Notes: generated from the sequence alone by a model not told the origin. A DNA stretch of 58,957 bases from Candidatus Uhrbacteria bacterium CG10_big_fil_rev_8_21_14_0_10_48_16 (GCA_002793515.1 PFEU01000015.1:1-58957); one strand, 5' to 3'; counted from the first letter of the stretch, positions 1-10,144 are shown. Numbers and translations are program-made.

Positions 1-135
1 CTGCCGGTAGGCAGGGTTCGGGCACTGAAATCTCATTCAATTATGAATGATTTAATGACCCGACTAATTCAGCGAGAAAAGAATATCATATTGATCAGAA
101 CCCTGCAAGACTGACTTATTCCCCCTTTATGACTC

Positions 136-165
136 AAAGTCGGTGGCTGGGCCACCGACTTTATT
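136..165 (+). terminator. Intrinsic-terminator-like hairpin (AAAGTCGGTGGC-TGG-GCCACCGACTTT)
   Basis: Perfect 12-bp stem, 3-nt loop, T-rich 3' flank. Confidence 0.6.
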
Positions 166-525
166 GACTTTTCTTATGTAGACGACTACGCTCACATGGC
201 TGTCCGGTCGCTCTGGCGACTTCTGTGTGGTAGGCGATGAACGAGGAGCTCAACGAAAGCGCCAGACTTTCACCCCTCCAACTCCTTAATCGTTCAAAGC
301 TCATAACCAAGGGCTATCCATGGCGCCCCCGTTCTTCCCAAGACATCTGGCCCTTCTCCCAAGAAGTTGCTCGGGAACATTCGCGATGACCAGGTAATCG
401 CTTGCAACCTGTCGCGAATAGGTAAGAGGAATAAACCTCTGCATAGAATGGCAAAGCACGTCATCTGTTTTTGCCTCGGACTCCCTTCCCCCGCTAGCAC
501 ACATCAGCTAGCGGTCTTTTTTTAC
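165..525 (+). ncRNA. Candidate structured non-coding RNA ending in a strong terminator
   Basis: No credible ORF; long hairpin ATTCGCGA..CAGGT/ACCTG..TCGCGAAT (379-419), AGAGG/CCTCT hairpin (425-440), GGCAAA/TTTGCC pairing, then CCGCTAGC/GCTAGCGG + T7 (491-523). Confidence 0.35.
491..523 (+). terminator. Intrinsic terminator
   Basis: CCGCTAGC-ACACATCA-GCTAGCGG followed by TCTTTTTTT. Confidence 0.75.
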
Positions 526-569
526 CCCTCTTGCTTAAAACCCCCTCTCTTGTGCTAATATCTGGGTAT

Positions 570-1034
570 ATGAAATACATCCTCCCCACAATCATTATCC
601 TCATGTGTGCTGGTGTTATTGGTGTTCTTTTCTATATCACGACAACGGAAATAGACTCTACTGGTAAGATTCATGCCGATCTCTTCGATCAGGCCAAAAG
701 AACCTGGGATCCTGTCATGGAAGTGCTCCCCTTTGAACCGAATCCAACAACACAACTCACCATCCGATGGCAACCACCTGAAAAAGACTACAATCATTTC
801 GTCATATGGATTTCAACCGCTTCAGGGGAACTTCTTAAATCAGAATCTGGCGAGCATGACCGGGTCAGTCTTGATCCTGATGGTCTTGAGCCAGGCACAG
901 AGTACGTCTTCGCCATCCAAGCCTGTATTGATCCAGATTGTAAACGCTGGTACATCGGCCAAGATGAATATCGAGGAACAACTGAACGTCTCACAGAAGA
1001 AGGAGACATCACCGAAACAATTGACGCAGAATAA
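570..1034 (+). CDS. Membrane-anchored protein with fibronectin-III-like domain
   Basis: N-terminal TM (MKYILPTIIILMCAGVIGVLFY) then FN3-like 'LTIRWQPPEKDYNHFVIWIS...LEPGTEYVFAIQAC'; start moved to internal ATG. Confidence 0.65.
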   Translation: MKYILPTIIILMCAGVIGVLFYITTTEIDSTGKIHADLFDQAKRTWDPVMEVLPFEPNPTTQLTIRWQPPEKDYNHFVIWISTASGELLKSESGEHDRVSLDPDGLEPGTEYVFAIQACIDPDCKRWYIGQDEYRGTTERLTEEGDITETIDAE

Positions 1035-1041
1035 CCTTACA

Positions 1042-1064
1042 AAGAGGCGAAAAGCCTCTTTTTT
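1042..1064 (+). terminator. Intrinsic terminator
   Basis: AAGAGGC-GAAAA-GCCTCTT + T-run. Confidence 0.7.
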
Positions 1065-1066
1065 GA

Positions 1067-1096
1067 TTGACAAATACCCCCTTTATTGGGTAGGAT
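1067..1096 (+). promoter_or_regulatory. Sigma70-like promoter (TTGACA-18-TAGGAT)
   Basis: Upstream of the 1175-1603 ORF and just after a terminator. Confidence 0.5.
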
Positions 1097-1174
1097 CTTT
1101 TTATCTTGGCTAGAAAAGAGGGGCTAGCCAGATTTCCCACCTCAACTCCCCACACCCCCTCACCGGAGCACCCC

Positions 1175-1603
1175 GTGTCTCAGCTGATCCTTCCTCCTGC
1201 TGAAGCTGATCCTTCCGCATCGTCCGCCGTTCATCCCACCACCCCGGCCTCCCCGGCCACCATCAAGCTCCCGAAGCTCGAGACCGAGCCCGCCGCGATC
1301 TTCACCAAGACCTTCGACCCCACGTCGGAGGACTACGGCGAGAAGGTCGCTGATCACCACAAGGTCCTCGGACGCCACGTGATCATCGAGCTCCTCGCTC
1401 CCGCTGGCGCCGATCGGACGCAGCGCCAGCGTCTCTGGCAGAACCACCAGGGCGTGGTCAACTTCGATCGACTTGGCATCGCCGCCAAGGCTCTGGAGCT
1501 CGCCGGCATCAACTGGCGCCAGGCTCGCAACATCCGCGAGGTCCTCGAGTGGGCCGACGCGCTCCCCTCGTCGTCCACCCACACGCAGGAGGAGGTGCAC
1601 TAG
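1175..1603 (+). CDS. GC3-rich orphan protein of unknown function
   Basis: ORF 1106-1603; likely start GTG at 1175 with GGAG upstream; strongly C/G-ending codons. Confidence 0.55.
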   Translation: MSQLILPPAEADPSASSAVHPTTPASPATIKLPKLETEPAAIFTKTFDPTSEDYGEKVADHHKVLGRHVIIELLAPAGADRTQRQRLWQNHQGVVNFDRLGIAAKALELAGINWRQARNIREVLEWADALPSSSTHTQEEVH

Positions 1604-1684
1604 CAGACTCCAACCTGCCTACATCGCCAACTTCCTACTGGTCTTGAACCAGAAAAACCAGCTCTCGCTGGCTCTCCCTACGCC

Positions 1685-1714
1685 CCCGCCTCTAGCAATG
1701 CTATGCGGGTTTTA
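1685..1714 (+). terminator. Terminator, last of three stacked hairpins after the GC3-rich ORF
   Basis: CCCGC..TAGC-AAT-GCTA..GCGGG TTTTAT, preceded by CTGGT/ACCAG (1638-1652) and CCAGC/GCTGG (1658-1671). Confidence 0.6.
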
Positions 1715-3115
1715 TCTTACCTCAACAAGATCAAATCCTTCGCCATGCCGTTCGCCTAACACGATCGCCAACCGCATTCCTTTCTTAATGAGATGATCCT
1801 TTGTTAATTTTGCGATAGCCGTTCGGACAAACGTTCTCTCGTTCTGGGTCTTCATGACAAATGGTTGTGCCCCCCATCCCATAGCAAGTTGTCGAGCTTG
1901 TCGATCCGACCCCACGGCAAGAAACAGAGGAACTTCTGGACGCGACTTCAAAATCGTTTCAGACCACGGAGCAAGGATATGAGAGACAAGCACTCCATCA
2001 ATCGACCCTCGAAGAGCCAATAACTTTACGGCCAAAGATGAGGCACTTACCAGATCACGATCATGATCCATGGAAAGCTTCACATCGTCATACGTAGATG
2101 CTTCTGCCTCTTGCGCGATTTTCGCCATCATTTTGACGGTCTGCAACGGATACTTTCCTGTGGCAGACTCTCCAGAGAGCATCACGGCATCTGTATGATC
2201 AAACACCGCATTCGCTACATCTGAAACTTCTGCCCGTGTTGGGCGAGGGTTCCGAATCATGGAATCCATCATTTGTGTCGCAACGACAACCGGTTTTCCT
2301 GCTTGTCGACATTTCTCAATAATTTCTTTCTGACGAATGGGCACCTCTTCTGCAGGAATCTCGACTCCCAAATCTCCACGCGCAATCATGATCGCATCCG
2401 TGACCGCCAAGATCTCTTCAAATCGATCGATCGCTTCATGCTTTTCTATTTTCACGATCACCCGTGCAGGAACGGTTCCCGGTGGTGTGTGTTTTTTAAT
2501 CAAGCGCTTCATGGCAAGCACAGGGGCAGGTCCGGTCACGAACGATAGAGCAATCCACTCCACTCCCTGCTCCACACCAAAAACAGCGTCTGCTTTGTCT
2601 TTTGTCGTGATGGAGGAAACGTGCAGTTGAGAATCTGGAAAATTCATTCCTTTGTGAGATGTGATTCTTCCTCCATTCACCACCTTGGTATGGATACGAT
2701 AACCAGAAACACGCAGGACGTTAAGCTCAAAAATACCATCATCAATGAGGATACGATCTCCTTTCTTCACATCCAGATGAAGATTCTTATACGTGACCGG
2801 AAGAACACCTTCCTGATATCGGTCTGCGTTTGTTGAGATGATCATCGTTCCTCCTTGAGGGAGTTCTACCCCTTCTTTTGGAAGTTCCCCTAGTCGAATC
2901 TTTGGGCCTTGGAGATCTCCGATGAGAGGGACGAACTTTCCTGCTTTTTTTGATGCCGATCGGACCGTGCGAATCAATCGCTTATGATCCGCATGCGTTG
3001 CATGAGAGAAATTGAGCCGTGCAACATCCATCCCTGCGCGCATCATCTTTTCTAATACAGACGGACTTGCACTCGCTGGCCCAATGGTACAAATAATCTT
3101 CGTTCTTTTTTTCAT
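1712..3115 (-). CDS. pyk: Pyruvate kinase
   Basis: MKKRTKIICTIGPAS, ARLNFSHA, MIARGDLGVEIP motifs. Confidence 0.97.
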   Translation of the reverse strand: MKKRTKIICTIGPASASPSVLEKMMRAGMDVARLNFSHATHADHKRLIRTVRSASKKAGKFVPLIGDLQGPKIRLGELPKEGVELPQGGTMIISTNADRYQEGVLPVTYKNLHLDVKKGDRILIDDGIFELNVLRVSGYRIHTKVVNGGRITSHKGMNFPDSQLHVSSITTKDKADAVFGVEQGVEWIALSFVTGPAPVLAMKRLIKKHTPPGTVPARVIVKIEKHEAIDRFEEILAVTDAIMIARGDLGVEIPAEEVPIRQKEIIEKCRQAGKPVVVATQMMDSMIRNPRPTRAEVSDVANAVFDHTDAVMLSGESATGKYPLQTVKMMAKIAQEAEASTYDDVKLSMDHDRDLVSASSLAVKLLALRGSIDGVLVSHILAPWSETILKSRPEVPLFLAVGSDRQARQLAMGWGAQPFVMKTQNERTFVRTAIAKLTKDHLIKKGMRLAIVLGERHGEGFDLVEVR

Positions 3116-3117
3116 AG

Positions 3118-4341
3118 TTATTCACCGTACTCGGCAAGTGTTACTTCAATGTCGATCTGCTCTGTCCCGCGCAAAATAGTAATAGTAATGAGATCCCCCG
3201 GTCGATAGACCGAGATACGTTCTGCGAGTCCTTGGTCTTCCGAGAGAGTCTCACCATTAACGGCAATAATAATATCATCTTCTTGAAGTCCTGCTACATC
3301 GGCCGGAGATCCTGCAAAGACCCCGTCTTCTCCTGGTTGATCTCCTGAGACAATTAAAGCGCCGACTTCGTACATAGACGCTTGATCTCCCTCCTCCTGA
3401 GGGTCCACGAGAACATATCGGACGCCAAGCCAAGGACGTACGATGCGCCCATAGAGTTGAACATCTTCTACCGCCCGCTTTGCCTCATTAATCGGGATGG
3501 CAAATGCCACGGACTCCCCTTGAAAACTCACAGCCGTATTAATCCCGATCACTTCCCCCAGAAGATTAATCAATGGTCCTCCAGAATTTCCAGGATTAAT
3601 CGCGGCATCCGTTTGAATTGCCTGTTCAATCACCTCTGCATTATACGAATCCCCCGCGCTCACGCGACGATTGATTCCAGACACAACGCCTTTGGTCACC
3701 GTATTACGAAATTCCGATAAGGTATTCCCGATCGCAATCACGGTCTGTCCGATACGGATCGTATCTGAGTCGCTCAGCGTGACAATCGGGAATGCGTCTC
3801 CTTCCACACGAAGGACGGCAATGTCTTGCAAAGGATCAATATCAACAAGTTCCGCGGGAAGCTCATCTCCATCGTTTGTGACCACAAAGAAACTTACGCC
3901 TTCTTCATCCACCACATGACGGTTTGTGAGGAGATATCCATCTTCCGTCACAAAGAATCCTGTTCCACTACTGATTTCAATAAGCTCTGCGGACGATGCC
4001 TCGTCAAGTGGTTCAAACGGGTAGTAGCGATCTTGAAAAAGAAACCCCGCTTCCTGTTCAAGTTTCCCCCGCTCTTTTTTTACAACGATACTAACCACCG
4101 CTGGCGTCACACGCTCCACCACGGCGATACTCGCACTTTCATCTTCAATCAACTCAACAATACGAGACTCAACCGCCTCCGGACTCATACTTGTCTGAGA
4201 AGCACGAAGCCAGGAAAAAGACCCTCCCTGCGAGGTGAACACAAGGGTTGTGATGGCACCCGCCACAGAACCGACCACGGCAGAAATCGCAATGGTTATC
4301 ACAAAGAGAATGTGAGGAATTGAACGTTTTGTTTCTTCCAT
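3118..4341 (-). CDS. HtrA/DegP-like trypsin-fold serine protease with PDZ domain
   Basis: TM anchor, TNRHVV, DIAVLRV, NPGNSGGPLIN and PDZ region; start taken at MEETKRS just after the nrdR stop. Confidence 0.93.
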   Translation of the reverse strand: MEETKRSIPHILFVITIAISAVVGSVAGAITTLVFTSQGGSFSWLRASQTSMSPEAVESRIVELIEDESASIAVVERVTPAVVSIVVKKERGKLEQEAGFLFQDRYYPFEPLDEASSAELIEISSGTGFFVTEDGYLLTNRHVVDEEGVSFFVVTNDGDELPAELVDIDPLQDIAVLRVEGDAFPIVTLSDSDTIRIGQTVIAIGNTLSEFRNTVTKGVVSGINRRVSAGDSYNAEVIEQAIQTDAAINPGNSGGPLINLLGEVIGINTAVSFQGESVAFAIPINEAKRAVEDVQLYGRIVRPWLGVRYVLVDPQEEGDQASMYEVGALIVSGDQPGEDGVFAGSPADVAGLQEDDIIIAVNGETLSEDQGLAERISVYRPGDLITITILRGTEQIDIEVTLAEYGE

Positions 4342-4345
4342 AAAG

Positions 4346-4834
4346 TTATTTTTTTTGACTTGGTGATTTTTTTGGTGTGCGTCCGCGACGTTTAAGTTTT
4401 TGAAGTTCTGATTCAAACGTTTCTACATCCTCAAACGAACGATACACAGACGCAAAACGGATATACGCAACTTTATCAAACGATTTTAAATTCTTCATCA
4501 AGATCTCTCCCAGCTCCTCCGTCGTGAGCTGACCTCGTTTCTTTTTTTGAACATCTCGCTCAATCTTATGCACGAGCTTCTGAAATGCCTGATCGGTAAA
4601 CGGACGTTTCTCCAGAGACCGCATAAGACCCTTTGTCATCTTGTCTCGCGAATACGCTTCTCGACGACCATCGCGCTTCACCACCGTCAGATCGAGCAAC
4701 TCAACCTCTTCAAGCGTGGAAAACCGAAAACCACATTTCTCGCACTCACGTCTTCTTCGGACACTTGCTCCGTCCGCTGAAATACGTGAGTCAACCACTT
4801 TGGTATCCTTATGATTACAAACCGCACAATACAT
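4346..4834 (-). CDS. nrdR: Transcriptional repressor NrdR
   Basis: CxxC...CxxC zinc ribbon (MYCAVCNHKDTKVVDSR...RRRECEKCGFRFST) plus ATP-cone. Confidence 0.96.
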   Translation of the reverse strand: MYCAVCNHKDTKVVDSRISADGASVRRRRECEKCGFRFSTLEEVELLDLTVVKRDGRREAYSRDKMTKGLMRSLEKRPFTDQAFQKLVHKIERDVQKKKRGQLTTEELGEILMKNLKSFDKVAYIRFASVYRSFEDVETFESELQKLKRRGRTPKKSPSQKK

Positions 4835-4875
4835 AACACGCTTAGGTCATCCAATTAATCGTCCTTGTAGTATAT

Positions 4876-4902
4876 CAAAAAACGGCCCGTTGTGGGCCGT
4901 TC
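4876..4902. terminator. Terminator hairpin after ftsZ
   Basis: AACGGCCC-GTTGT-GGGCCGTT. Confidence 0.6.
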
Positions 4903-4904
4903 AT

Positions 4905-6125
4905 CTACATCATCTTCTTTCGGATAAAGGCCGGGATCTCAATCTCATCCTCTTCTTTTTGTGGTCTTGGGGGTGCGGACATGACTGGCTTTGGAGCAGG
5001 CATCTCAACCTTTGGAGGGGCCATGCGCTCGGGAGCCGGTGCTTGAAAATTCACTCGAGGCTTCTGTTGAATAGGTTCATCTTCTCGGACACGCAAGAAA
5101 TTATTTGTTGGAGGAACCCATGTTCCTTGAGCCTGAACTTCAACCGTTCCTGGAGCCTTTGTTCGACGCTCTCGTGAATCAAATCCTGTTGCCACAACCG
5201 TGATACGCACCTCGTCCTCCATCCCATCATCGATGGTTGCTCCAAAAATCACACGAGCATCTTCATCTGCAGAACCAGTAATCACCTTCGCCGCTTCTGC
5301 GACTTCATGCATCCCGAGGTCAGATCCTCCAGAAATGGTAAAGAGAATTCCTTTTGCTCCATCGATTGAAAGCTCAAGGAGCGGACTTGCGATTGCTTGC
5401 TTTGCGGCTTCTACCGCACGATTTTCACCTGACGCGCGTCCAATTCCCATAAGGGCGGAACCTGAACAGGCCATAATCGCCTTCACGTCGGCGTAATCGA
5501 CGTTAATGAGTCCAGGAACGGTAATCAGCTCCGCAATCCCCTGAACACCTTGTCTGAGAACGTCGTCAACAACATTAAACGCATCCATGAGGGACGTCTT
5601 CTTGTCGATGATCTGAAGGACACGATCATTCGGGATCGTAATAATGGCATCAACATGTTCTAGGAGCCGATCAAATCCATCGTCCGCAATTCTGCGTCGT
5701 TGAGCTCCTTCAAAGGTAAATGGCTTTGTCACAACCGCAACCGTCAGAGCCCCAATATCTTTCGCCAATTTTGCCACTTCAGGAATCGCTCCTGTTCCTG
5801 TTCCTCCTCCAAGTCCACAGGTCAAAAAGACCATGTCGGCTCCGGAAAGAGCTTCTCGTATTTCATTCTGGTTTTCTTCCGCAGCCTTTGATCCAACATC
5901 TGGATTCATTCCGGCTCCCAATCCTCGCGTAAGCGTTTTTCCAATCGGAATCTTTTTTGGAGCAAGGTTTTGATTAAGCGCCTGAACATCCGTATTCACA
6001 ACCATGAATTCTACCCCCTTGATGTTGTCGCTGATCATGCGGTTCACGGCTGCACCACCGCCCCCTCCAATACCAACAACTTTAATCTTGGCAAAGGTCT
6101 CGATATCTGGTTTAACTTGGGCCAT
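4905..6125 (-). CDS. ftsZ: Cell division protein FtsZ
   Basis: Tubulin signature [14 protein letters not shown]-terminal peptide [10 protein letters not shown]. Confidence 0.98.
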   Translation of the reverse strand: MAQVKPDIETFAKIKVVGIGGGGGAAVNRMISDNIKGVEFMVVNTDVQALNQNLAPKKIPIGKTLTRGLGAGMNPDVGSKAAEENQNEIREALSGADMVFLTCGLGGGTGTGAIPEVAKLAKDIGALTVAVVTKPFTFEGAQRRRIADDGFDRLLEHVDAIITIPNDRVLQIIDKKTSLMDAFNVVDDVLRQGVQGIAELITVPGLINVDYADVKAIMACSGSALMGIGRASGENRAVEAAKQAIASPLLELSIDGAKGILFTISGGSDLGMHEVAEAAKVITGSADEDARVIFGATIDDGMEDEVRITVVATGFDSRERRTKAPGTVEVQAQGTWVPPTNNFLRVREDEPIQQKPRVNFQAPAPERMAPPKVEMPAPKPVMSAPPRPQKEEDEIEIPAFIRKKMM

Positions 6126-6275
6126 AAAAAGTGTTTGAACAATTTAGATCTTCACAATTACGTGTCTGAAAACGAGAAAGAACTTGCTTGAACAAATCAT
6201 GTGCTCAAAATTCGCTACACTGAGCACAAAAATCATTCAACACTTTAACATCGACACCACCCCTGTCAAGAAAAT

Positions 6276-6305
6276 AAAAAAGAAGATGTGTATATCTTCT
6301 TTTTG
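6276..6305 (-). terminator. Terminator after ftsA
   Basis: AAAGAAGAT/ATCTTCTTT hairpin with T/A flanks. Confidence 0.55.
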
Positions 6306-6324
6306 AAAATCGATGATGTCTTTC

Positions 6325-7584
6325 TTACGGTTTAAGTGATTGGAAGATTTTTTTAAACCCAGAGGTGATCTTGTCCATGTCCCCAAAGCGAGTAAAGAGG
6401 TTTCCAATTCCCCCTTTTCCACTTGAACCTCGAATATGGTGACCCCACAGGACAAGTCCCATGGCGGTACTCATCGCCGGATCATTTACTCGATCAATTA
6501 CGCTCGTCACTCCAATCGGCGTTCCAAGAGAAACAGGTAAACGAAAGGCGGATTTAGCAGCGTCCAGGATTCCACTTAATTTTGCCCCTCCTCCTGTTAG
6601 AATGATTCCTGCTGGAAGCATTCCTGATCGATCAATCTTTTTTAACTCACGATCAATATGTTCAAAAATTTCCTGCACACGAGCTTCGGTAATATCCGCT
6701 ACGAACCTCCTTCCCACAATCTCTTCTTCAGGAGCTCCGAGTTCCCCAAGATTAATTTCTTCCTTCTTATTCACATCGTCCGGAAGACAGGTAGCGTAAT
6801 GCAGTTTTACTTGCTCAGCGACGTCAATGGACGTGCGCAATCCGATCGCAATATCTGATGTTACATGGTCTGAACCAATAGGAAGAACAGCTGTATGGAG
6901 TACGTCACCTTCCTCAAAGACAACCACATTTGTTGTGGAAGCCCCAATATTTACCACACAAACCCCAAGCTCTTTTTGACGATCAGATACAACGGCTTCT
7001 GCAGTTGCGAGGATAGAAAAGACAAGATCTTCAATGTCGAGTCCTGTTCGATAGACGGCTTTTGTCAGATTCTTAATTTGAGAACCCAACCCCTGAATAA
7101 TAATGGCATCAACCTCAAGACGAATGCCGTTCATGCCCACGGGGTCTTTAACCCCTCGTTGACCATCCACGGTAAAACTTTTTGGAATCACGTGAATAAT
7201 TTCATAATTGGTCGGAGTGGCGACCGTACGAGCTGCTTCAATCGAACGTTCAACATCCTCATCACGAATCTCGCCATCGCTTCTTCCAACCCCAATAACT
7301 CCCCGAGACTCCTGGGAAATGATGTGACTGCCATTGATCCCTACCCAAGCTTTACTCAAGGGAACACCCGTAATGCGCTCTGCTTGCTCGAGAGCTCGTG
7401 AGATTGACGACACAGCGTCTTCAAGATTCGTAATGGTTCCTTTGCTCACTCCAGATGAGGGTACCTCAACAGCTCCAATAATATGGATTTGTTCTCCTCC
7501 TTCTGGTGAAGGCACGAGCTTCCCTACCGCAGCACGGATCGCATACGTTCCAACATCGAGTCCTGTAAATATCTCTTCAGACAT
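6325..7584 (-). CDS. ftsA: Cell division protein FtsA
   Basis: FtsA-type actin fold: 'TGLDVGTYAIRAAVG', 'VGINGSHI', 'ILTGGGAKLSGI'. Confidence 0.96.
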   Translation of the reverse strand: MSEEIFTGLDVGTYAIRAAVGKLVPSPEGGEQIHIIGAVEVPSSGVSKGTITNLEDAVSSISRALEQAERITGVPLSKAWVGINGSHIISQESRGVIGVGRSDGEIRDEDVERSIEAARTVATPTNYEIIHVIPKSFTVDGQRGVKDPVGMNGIRLEVDAIIIQGLGSQIKNLTKAVYRTGLDIEDLVFSILATAEAVVSDRQKELGVCVVNIGASTTNVVVFEEGDVLHTAVLPIGSDHVTSDIAIGLRTSIDVAEQVKLHYATCLPDDVNKKEEINLGELGAPEEEIVGRRFVADITEARVQEIFEHIDRELKKIDRSGMLPAGIILTGGGAKLSGILDAAKSAFRLPVSLGTPIGVTSVIDRVNDPAMSTAMGLVLWGHHIRGSSGKGGIGNLFTRFGDMDKITSGFKKIFQSLKP

Positions 7585-7603
7585 AACTAGTTCCAGTATA
7601 TCG

Positions 7604-7981
7604 TTAACCGAGGGAGCTCACAAGTTCAAATAGATGGGGGTAAAAGATCATCAGACCCACAATCGCAGAGATTATGGAAGCAATCAGAACGGCTCCCGCC
7701 ATAATATCCTTAATATCTTTCACAATAGGGTGAATCCTTGGTTTAAATGAGTCCACGATCCGTTCAAAAATACTATTGATCAGTTCGAGGGTTAATACGG
7801 ACCCAATCAGCAGAACGAGAAGGATCCACTCAAACATCTTCACCTGAAAGAGATATCCAAAAAACAAAACCCAAACACTAATAAAAACTTGAATACGAAA
7901 ACTCTGCTCAGAACGAAACACAACAGCAACACCCCGAGTGGCGTGTCTAAAACTTTTACCCATTCGTCCTAGATGAATCAT
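7604..7981 (-). CDS. dgkA: Diacylglycerol/undecaprenol kinase family protein
   Basis: Small 3-TM protein with 'ELINSIFERIVD' and 'KDIMAGAVLI'. Confidence 0.9.
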   Translation of the reverse strand: MIHLGRMGKSFRHATRGVAVVFRSEQSFRIQVFISVWVLFFGYLFQVKMFEWILLVLLIGSVLTLELINSIFERIVDSFKPRIHPIVKDIKDIMAGAVLIASIISAIVGLMIFYPHLFELVSSLG

Positions 7982-8415
7982 AGTCGACTATCAATAGTAA
8001 GGGAGTGAAGAATCTTCTCTTGGAGGGGAAACATTTTCTTTGCATCATTGGGTTTCTCATGATCGTACCCAAACAGATGGAGAATCCCATGCACGATCAA
8101 AAAACTGATTTCATCCCGAGTCGAGTGCCCCATCTCCTGCCCCTGAATCTTTGCCTGATCGTAACTCAGCAAAATTTCTCCTTTCATCTGCTCACCATCT
8201 AACTCAAATGAGAGGACATCTGTGACACGATCTTTCCCTCGCCATTGTCGATTCAGCTTCCTCATCTGAGCCTTGCTGATGAATCCGATAGAAACGTAAA
8301 CCGTCCCTTTGACCTTCAACGCACGTGAACACGCTGAAAGTACTTTTTTCAATTGAGCGATCGGCATGCGCTGTCCTCCTTTGAGAAGCGATTGATTGAG
8401 TTCAGCTTCGATCAT
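7978..8415 (-). CDS. ybeY: Endoribonuclease YbeY
   Basis: HGILHLFGYDHE metal-binding motif and NRQWRGKDRVTDVLSF. Confidence 0.95.
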   Translation of the reverse strand: MIEAELNQSLLKGGQRMPIAQLKKVLSACSRALKVKGTVYVSIGFISKAQMRKLNRQWRGKDRVTDVLSFELDGEQMKGEILLSYDQAKIQGQEMGHSTRDEISFLIVHGILHLFGYDHEKPNDAKKMFPLQEKILHSLTIDSRL

Positions 8416-9467
8416 ACCCCTTCTTCAACCACAGGCTCTTCAATAACCTCGACCTCCTCGCTTTCCACAACTTGAACGCTGTTAATCATCATTTGGAATG
8501 TTTGGAGATAATCAACCCGGGTTTTAATCCCTGTATCATACTTGAATAAGAGCACTCCTGATCCAAGATCGATGTAGGCGCTTAATTGATCTTCTCCCTG
8601 GATCATCTGAAGTCCATTTTTCGTGGTTCCCACAAGCGGACGTGTGAGTGTTAACTGCTCATCTGCCCAATCTTCTAAGGTTTGTGCTTCCTCCTTTTCC
8701 ACAAATGTTACTCTAAAGCCCTCACCTGTTTGCGCATCCATCACCAGTTCTCCCTCCTCCTCTTGAATATCCCATATTTTTGGGTAATAAAATTCATAGG
8801 AAACGCGAGTGGTTGCATGAGTCATTGCTTCAACAAGACCAGACTCAAGAAGTGTTCCAAGAGAGGCCGGGTTATAGCGATGGAAAACTTCGTTTCCGTC
8901 CAAGAACCCATCGGCATCTGTATCAGGAAGTCGAGAATCGGTTCCGTACACAAGCTTCTCCTCCGTATCCGTCAATCCATCTGAGTCTGAATCCACCCCT
9001 GGCGTGACTTCCACAGGGAACACATCTGGTTCCTCCACAGGTTCTGTTACAGGCTCCTCCACAGGCTCTTCTACGGGCTCTGTAGTCGTGGGAGCGGGTC
9101 GAGTCGTGGTTGTTGGGGTGACGTCTGTAGTTTCAGTCGCATCTGGAACCGTTCTGAGTAAGAAGAATCCACCAATACTCAAAAGTAACAGGACGATTAC
9201 CCCAATAATCACGATCTTCTTGGTAGAAGATCCCTTTCTTTTTGTTGGAAGCGGTTTTGGCGGAGCCTTTGGAGGAGCCACGGGGACTCCAGGCGTTCTT
9301 ACTTCAATAGGACTTTTGACCGTTTGTTTTGTCTCTGGTTGATGAAGCACGGCTTGCGCCCCATGCCGATAGCGCTCAGGCATCGTAAAGACTCGCGCCT
9401 CTACCCCTGAGGGAGCGCTTTGAGCTGATTGTGGCTTTTCAATTTGCTGAAGATTTTCCTGAGCCAT
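8412..9467 (-). CDS. Single-TM surface protein with thrombospondin type-3 repeats
   Basis: Cytoplasmic Pro-rich N-term, TM, then DSDSDGLTDTEE...DTDADGFLDGNEV. Confidence 0.75.
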   Translation of the reverse strand: MAQENLQQIEKPQSAQSAPSGVEARVFTMPERYRHGAQAVLHQPETKQTVKSPIEVRTPGVPVAPPKAPPKPLPTKRKGSSTKKIVIIGVIVLLLLSIGGFFLLRTVPDATETTDVTPTTTTRPAPTTTEPVEEPVEEPVTEPVEEPDVFPVEVTPGVDSDSDGLTDTEEKLVYGTDSRLPDTDADGFLDGNEVFHRYNPASLGTLLESGLVEAMTHATTRVSYEFYYPKIWDIQEEEGELVMDAQTGEGFRVTFVEKEEAQTLEDWADEQLTLTRPLVGTTKNGLQMIQGEDQLSAYIDLGSGVLLFKYDTGIKTRVDYLQTFQMMINSVQVVESEEVEVIEEPVVEEGV

Positions 9468-9481
9468 ACACGAGCGATCGG

Positions 9482-10144
9482 TTAACTTGATTCAGATGGA
9501 ACATCACGCAAGAGACCCTCTCCATTTGGATTGTAACCTCCTTTCACTTCTTCTCCATCAAGGTACCCGTCTCCATCTGTATCAGGATTCAATGGATCTG
9601 TTCCCCAGGTCATAATCTCCTCTCGATCAAACAACCCGTCACTATCTGTATCCGCCGCACGAATACTTGTTCCGTATTCGGCTTCTTCTTCGTCTGTGAG
9701 TCCGTCTTTATCTGTATCCAAACGAGAAGCGGGTTCCTCCTCCACTTCTTCTACAACTGGTTCTTCCACCACCTCTTCTGCCTCCTCTACAATGGGTTCT
9801 TCTGTGGTTACAGCCGTTGGAGAAACAGGTGTGACAGATGTGCGGGATCCAAGAATTCTCATGGAAAGAAAGAAGGATGCAACGACGATCACGATAATTC
9901 CCACCACAAGAAGAATGGTCTTCCATGTATGTCCACTTTTGTCTGGAGACAGCTCTGCGATACGTCCACCCATGGACCCAGCTCCAGACGCTTGAGGTGG
10001 AGTGGATGAAGCCATCACAGAGGCAGGCGCAGAAGGTGACTCTGAAGAAACAACAGGTTGATCCGTAGGAGCCGTGACCTGAGGAGCTGACTTATCCGTT
10101 TGCTCAAACATGTCTTCGGGCTCTTTTTTTACATCATCGAACAT
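9482..10144 (-). CDS. Single-TM surface protein with thrombospondin type-3 repeats
   Basis: DTDKDGLTDEEEAEYGT...DTDSDGLFDREE...DTDGDGYLDGEEVKGGYNPNGEG. Confidence 0.78.
   Translation of the reverse strand: MFDDVKKEPEDMFEQTDKSAPQVTAPTDQPVVSSESPSAPASVMASSTPPQASGAGSMGGRIAELSPDKSGHTWKTILLVVGIIVIVVASFFLSMRILGSRTSVTPVSPTAVTTEEPIVEEAEEVVEEPVVEEVEEEPASRLDTDKDGLTDEEEAEYGTSIRAADTDSDGLFDREEIMTWGTDPLNPDTDGDGYLDGEEVKGGYNPNGEGLLRDVPSESS

Noticed and set aside
165-525. tmRNA or RNase P RNA
   Set aside because: No tRNA-like CCA end, tag ORF, or RNase P core motifs seen on either strand.
1175-1603. S-adenosylmethionine decarboxylase (SpeD-like) identity from 'LGRHVIIELLAP'
   Set aside because: Only a short resemblance; the expected catalytic motif is absent.
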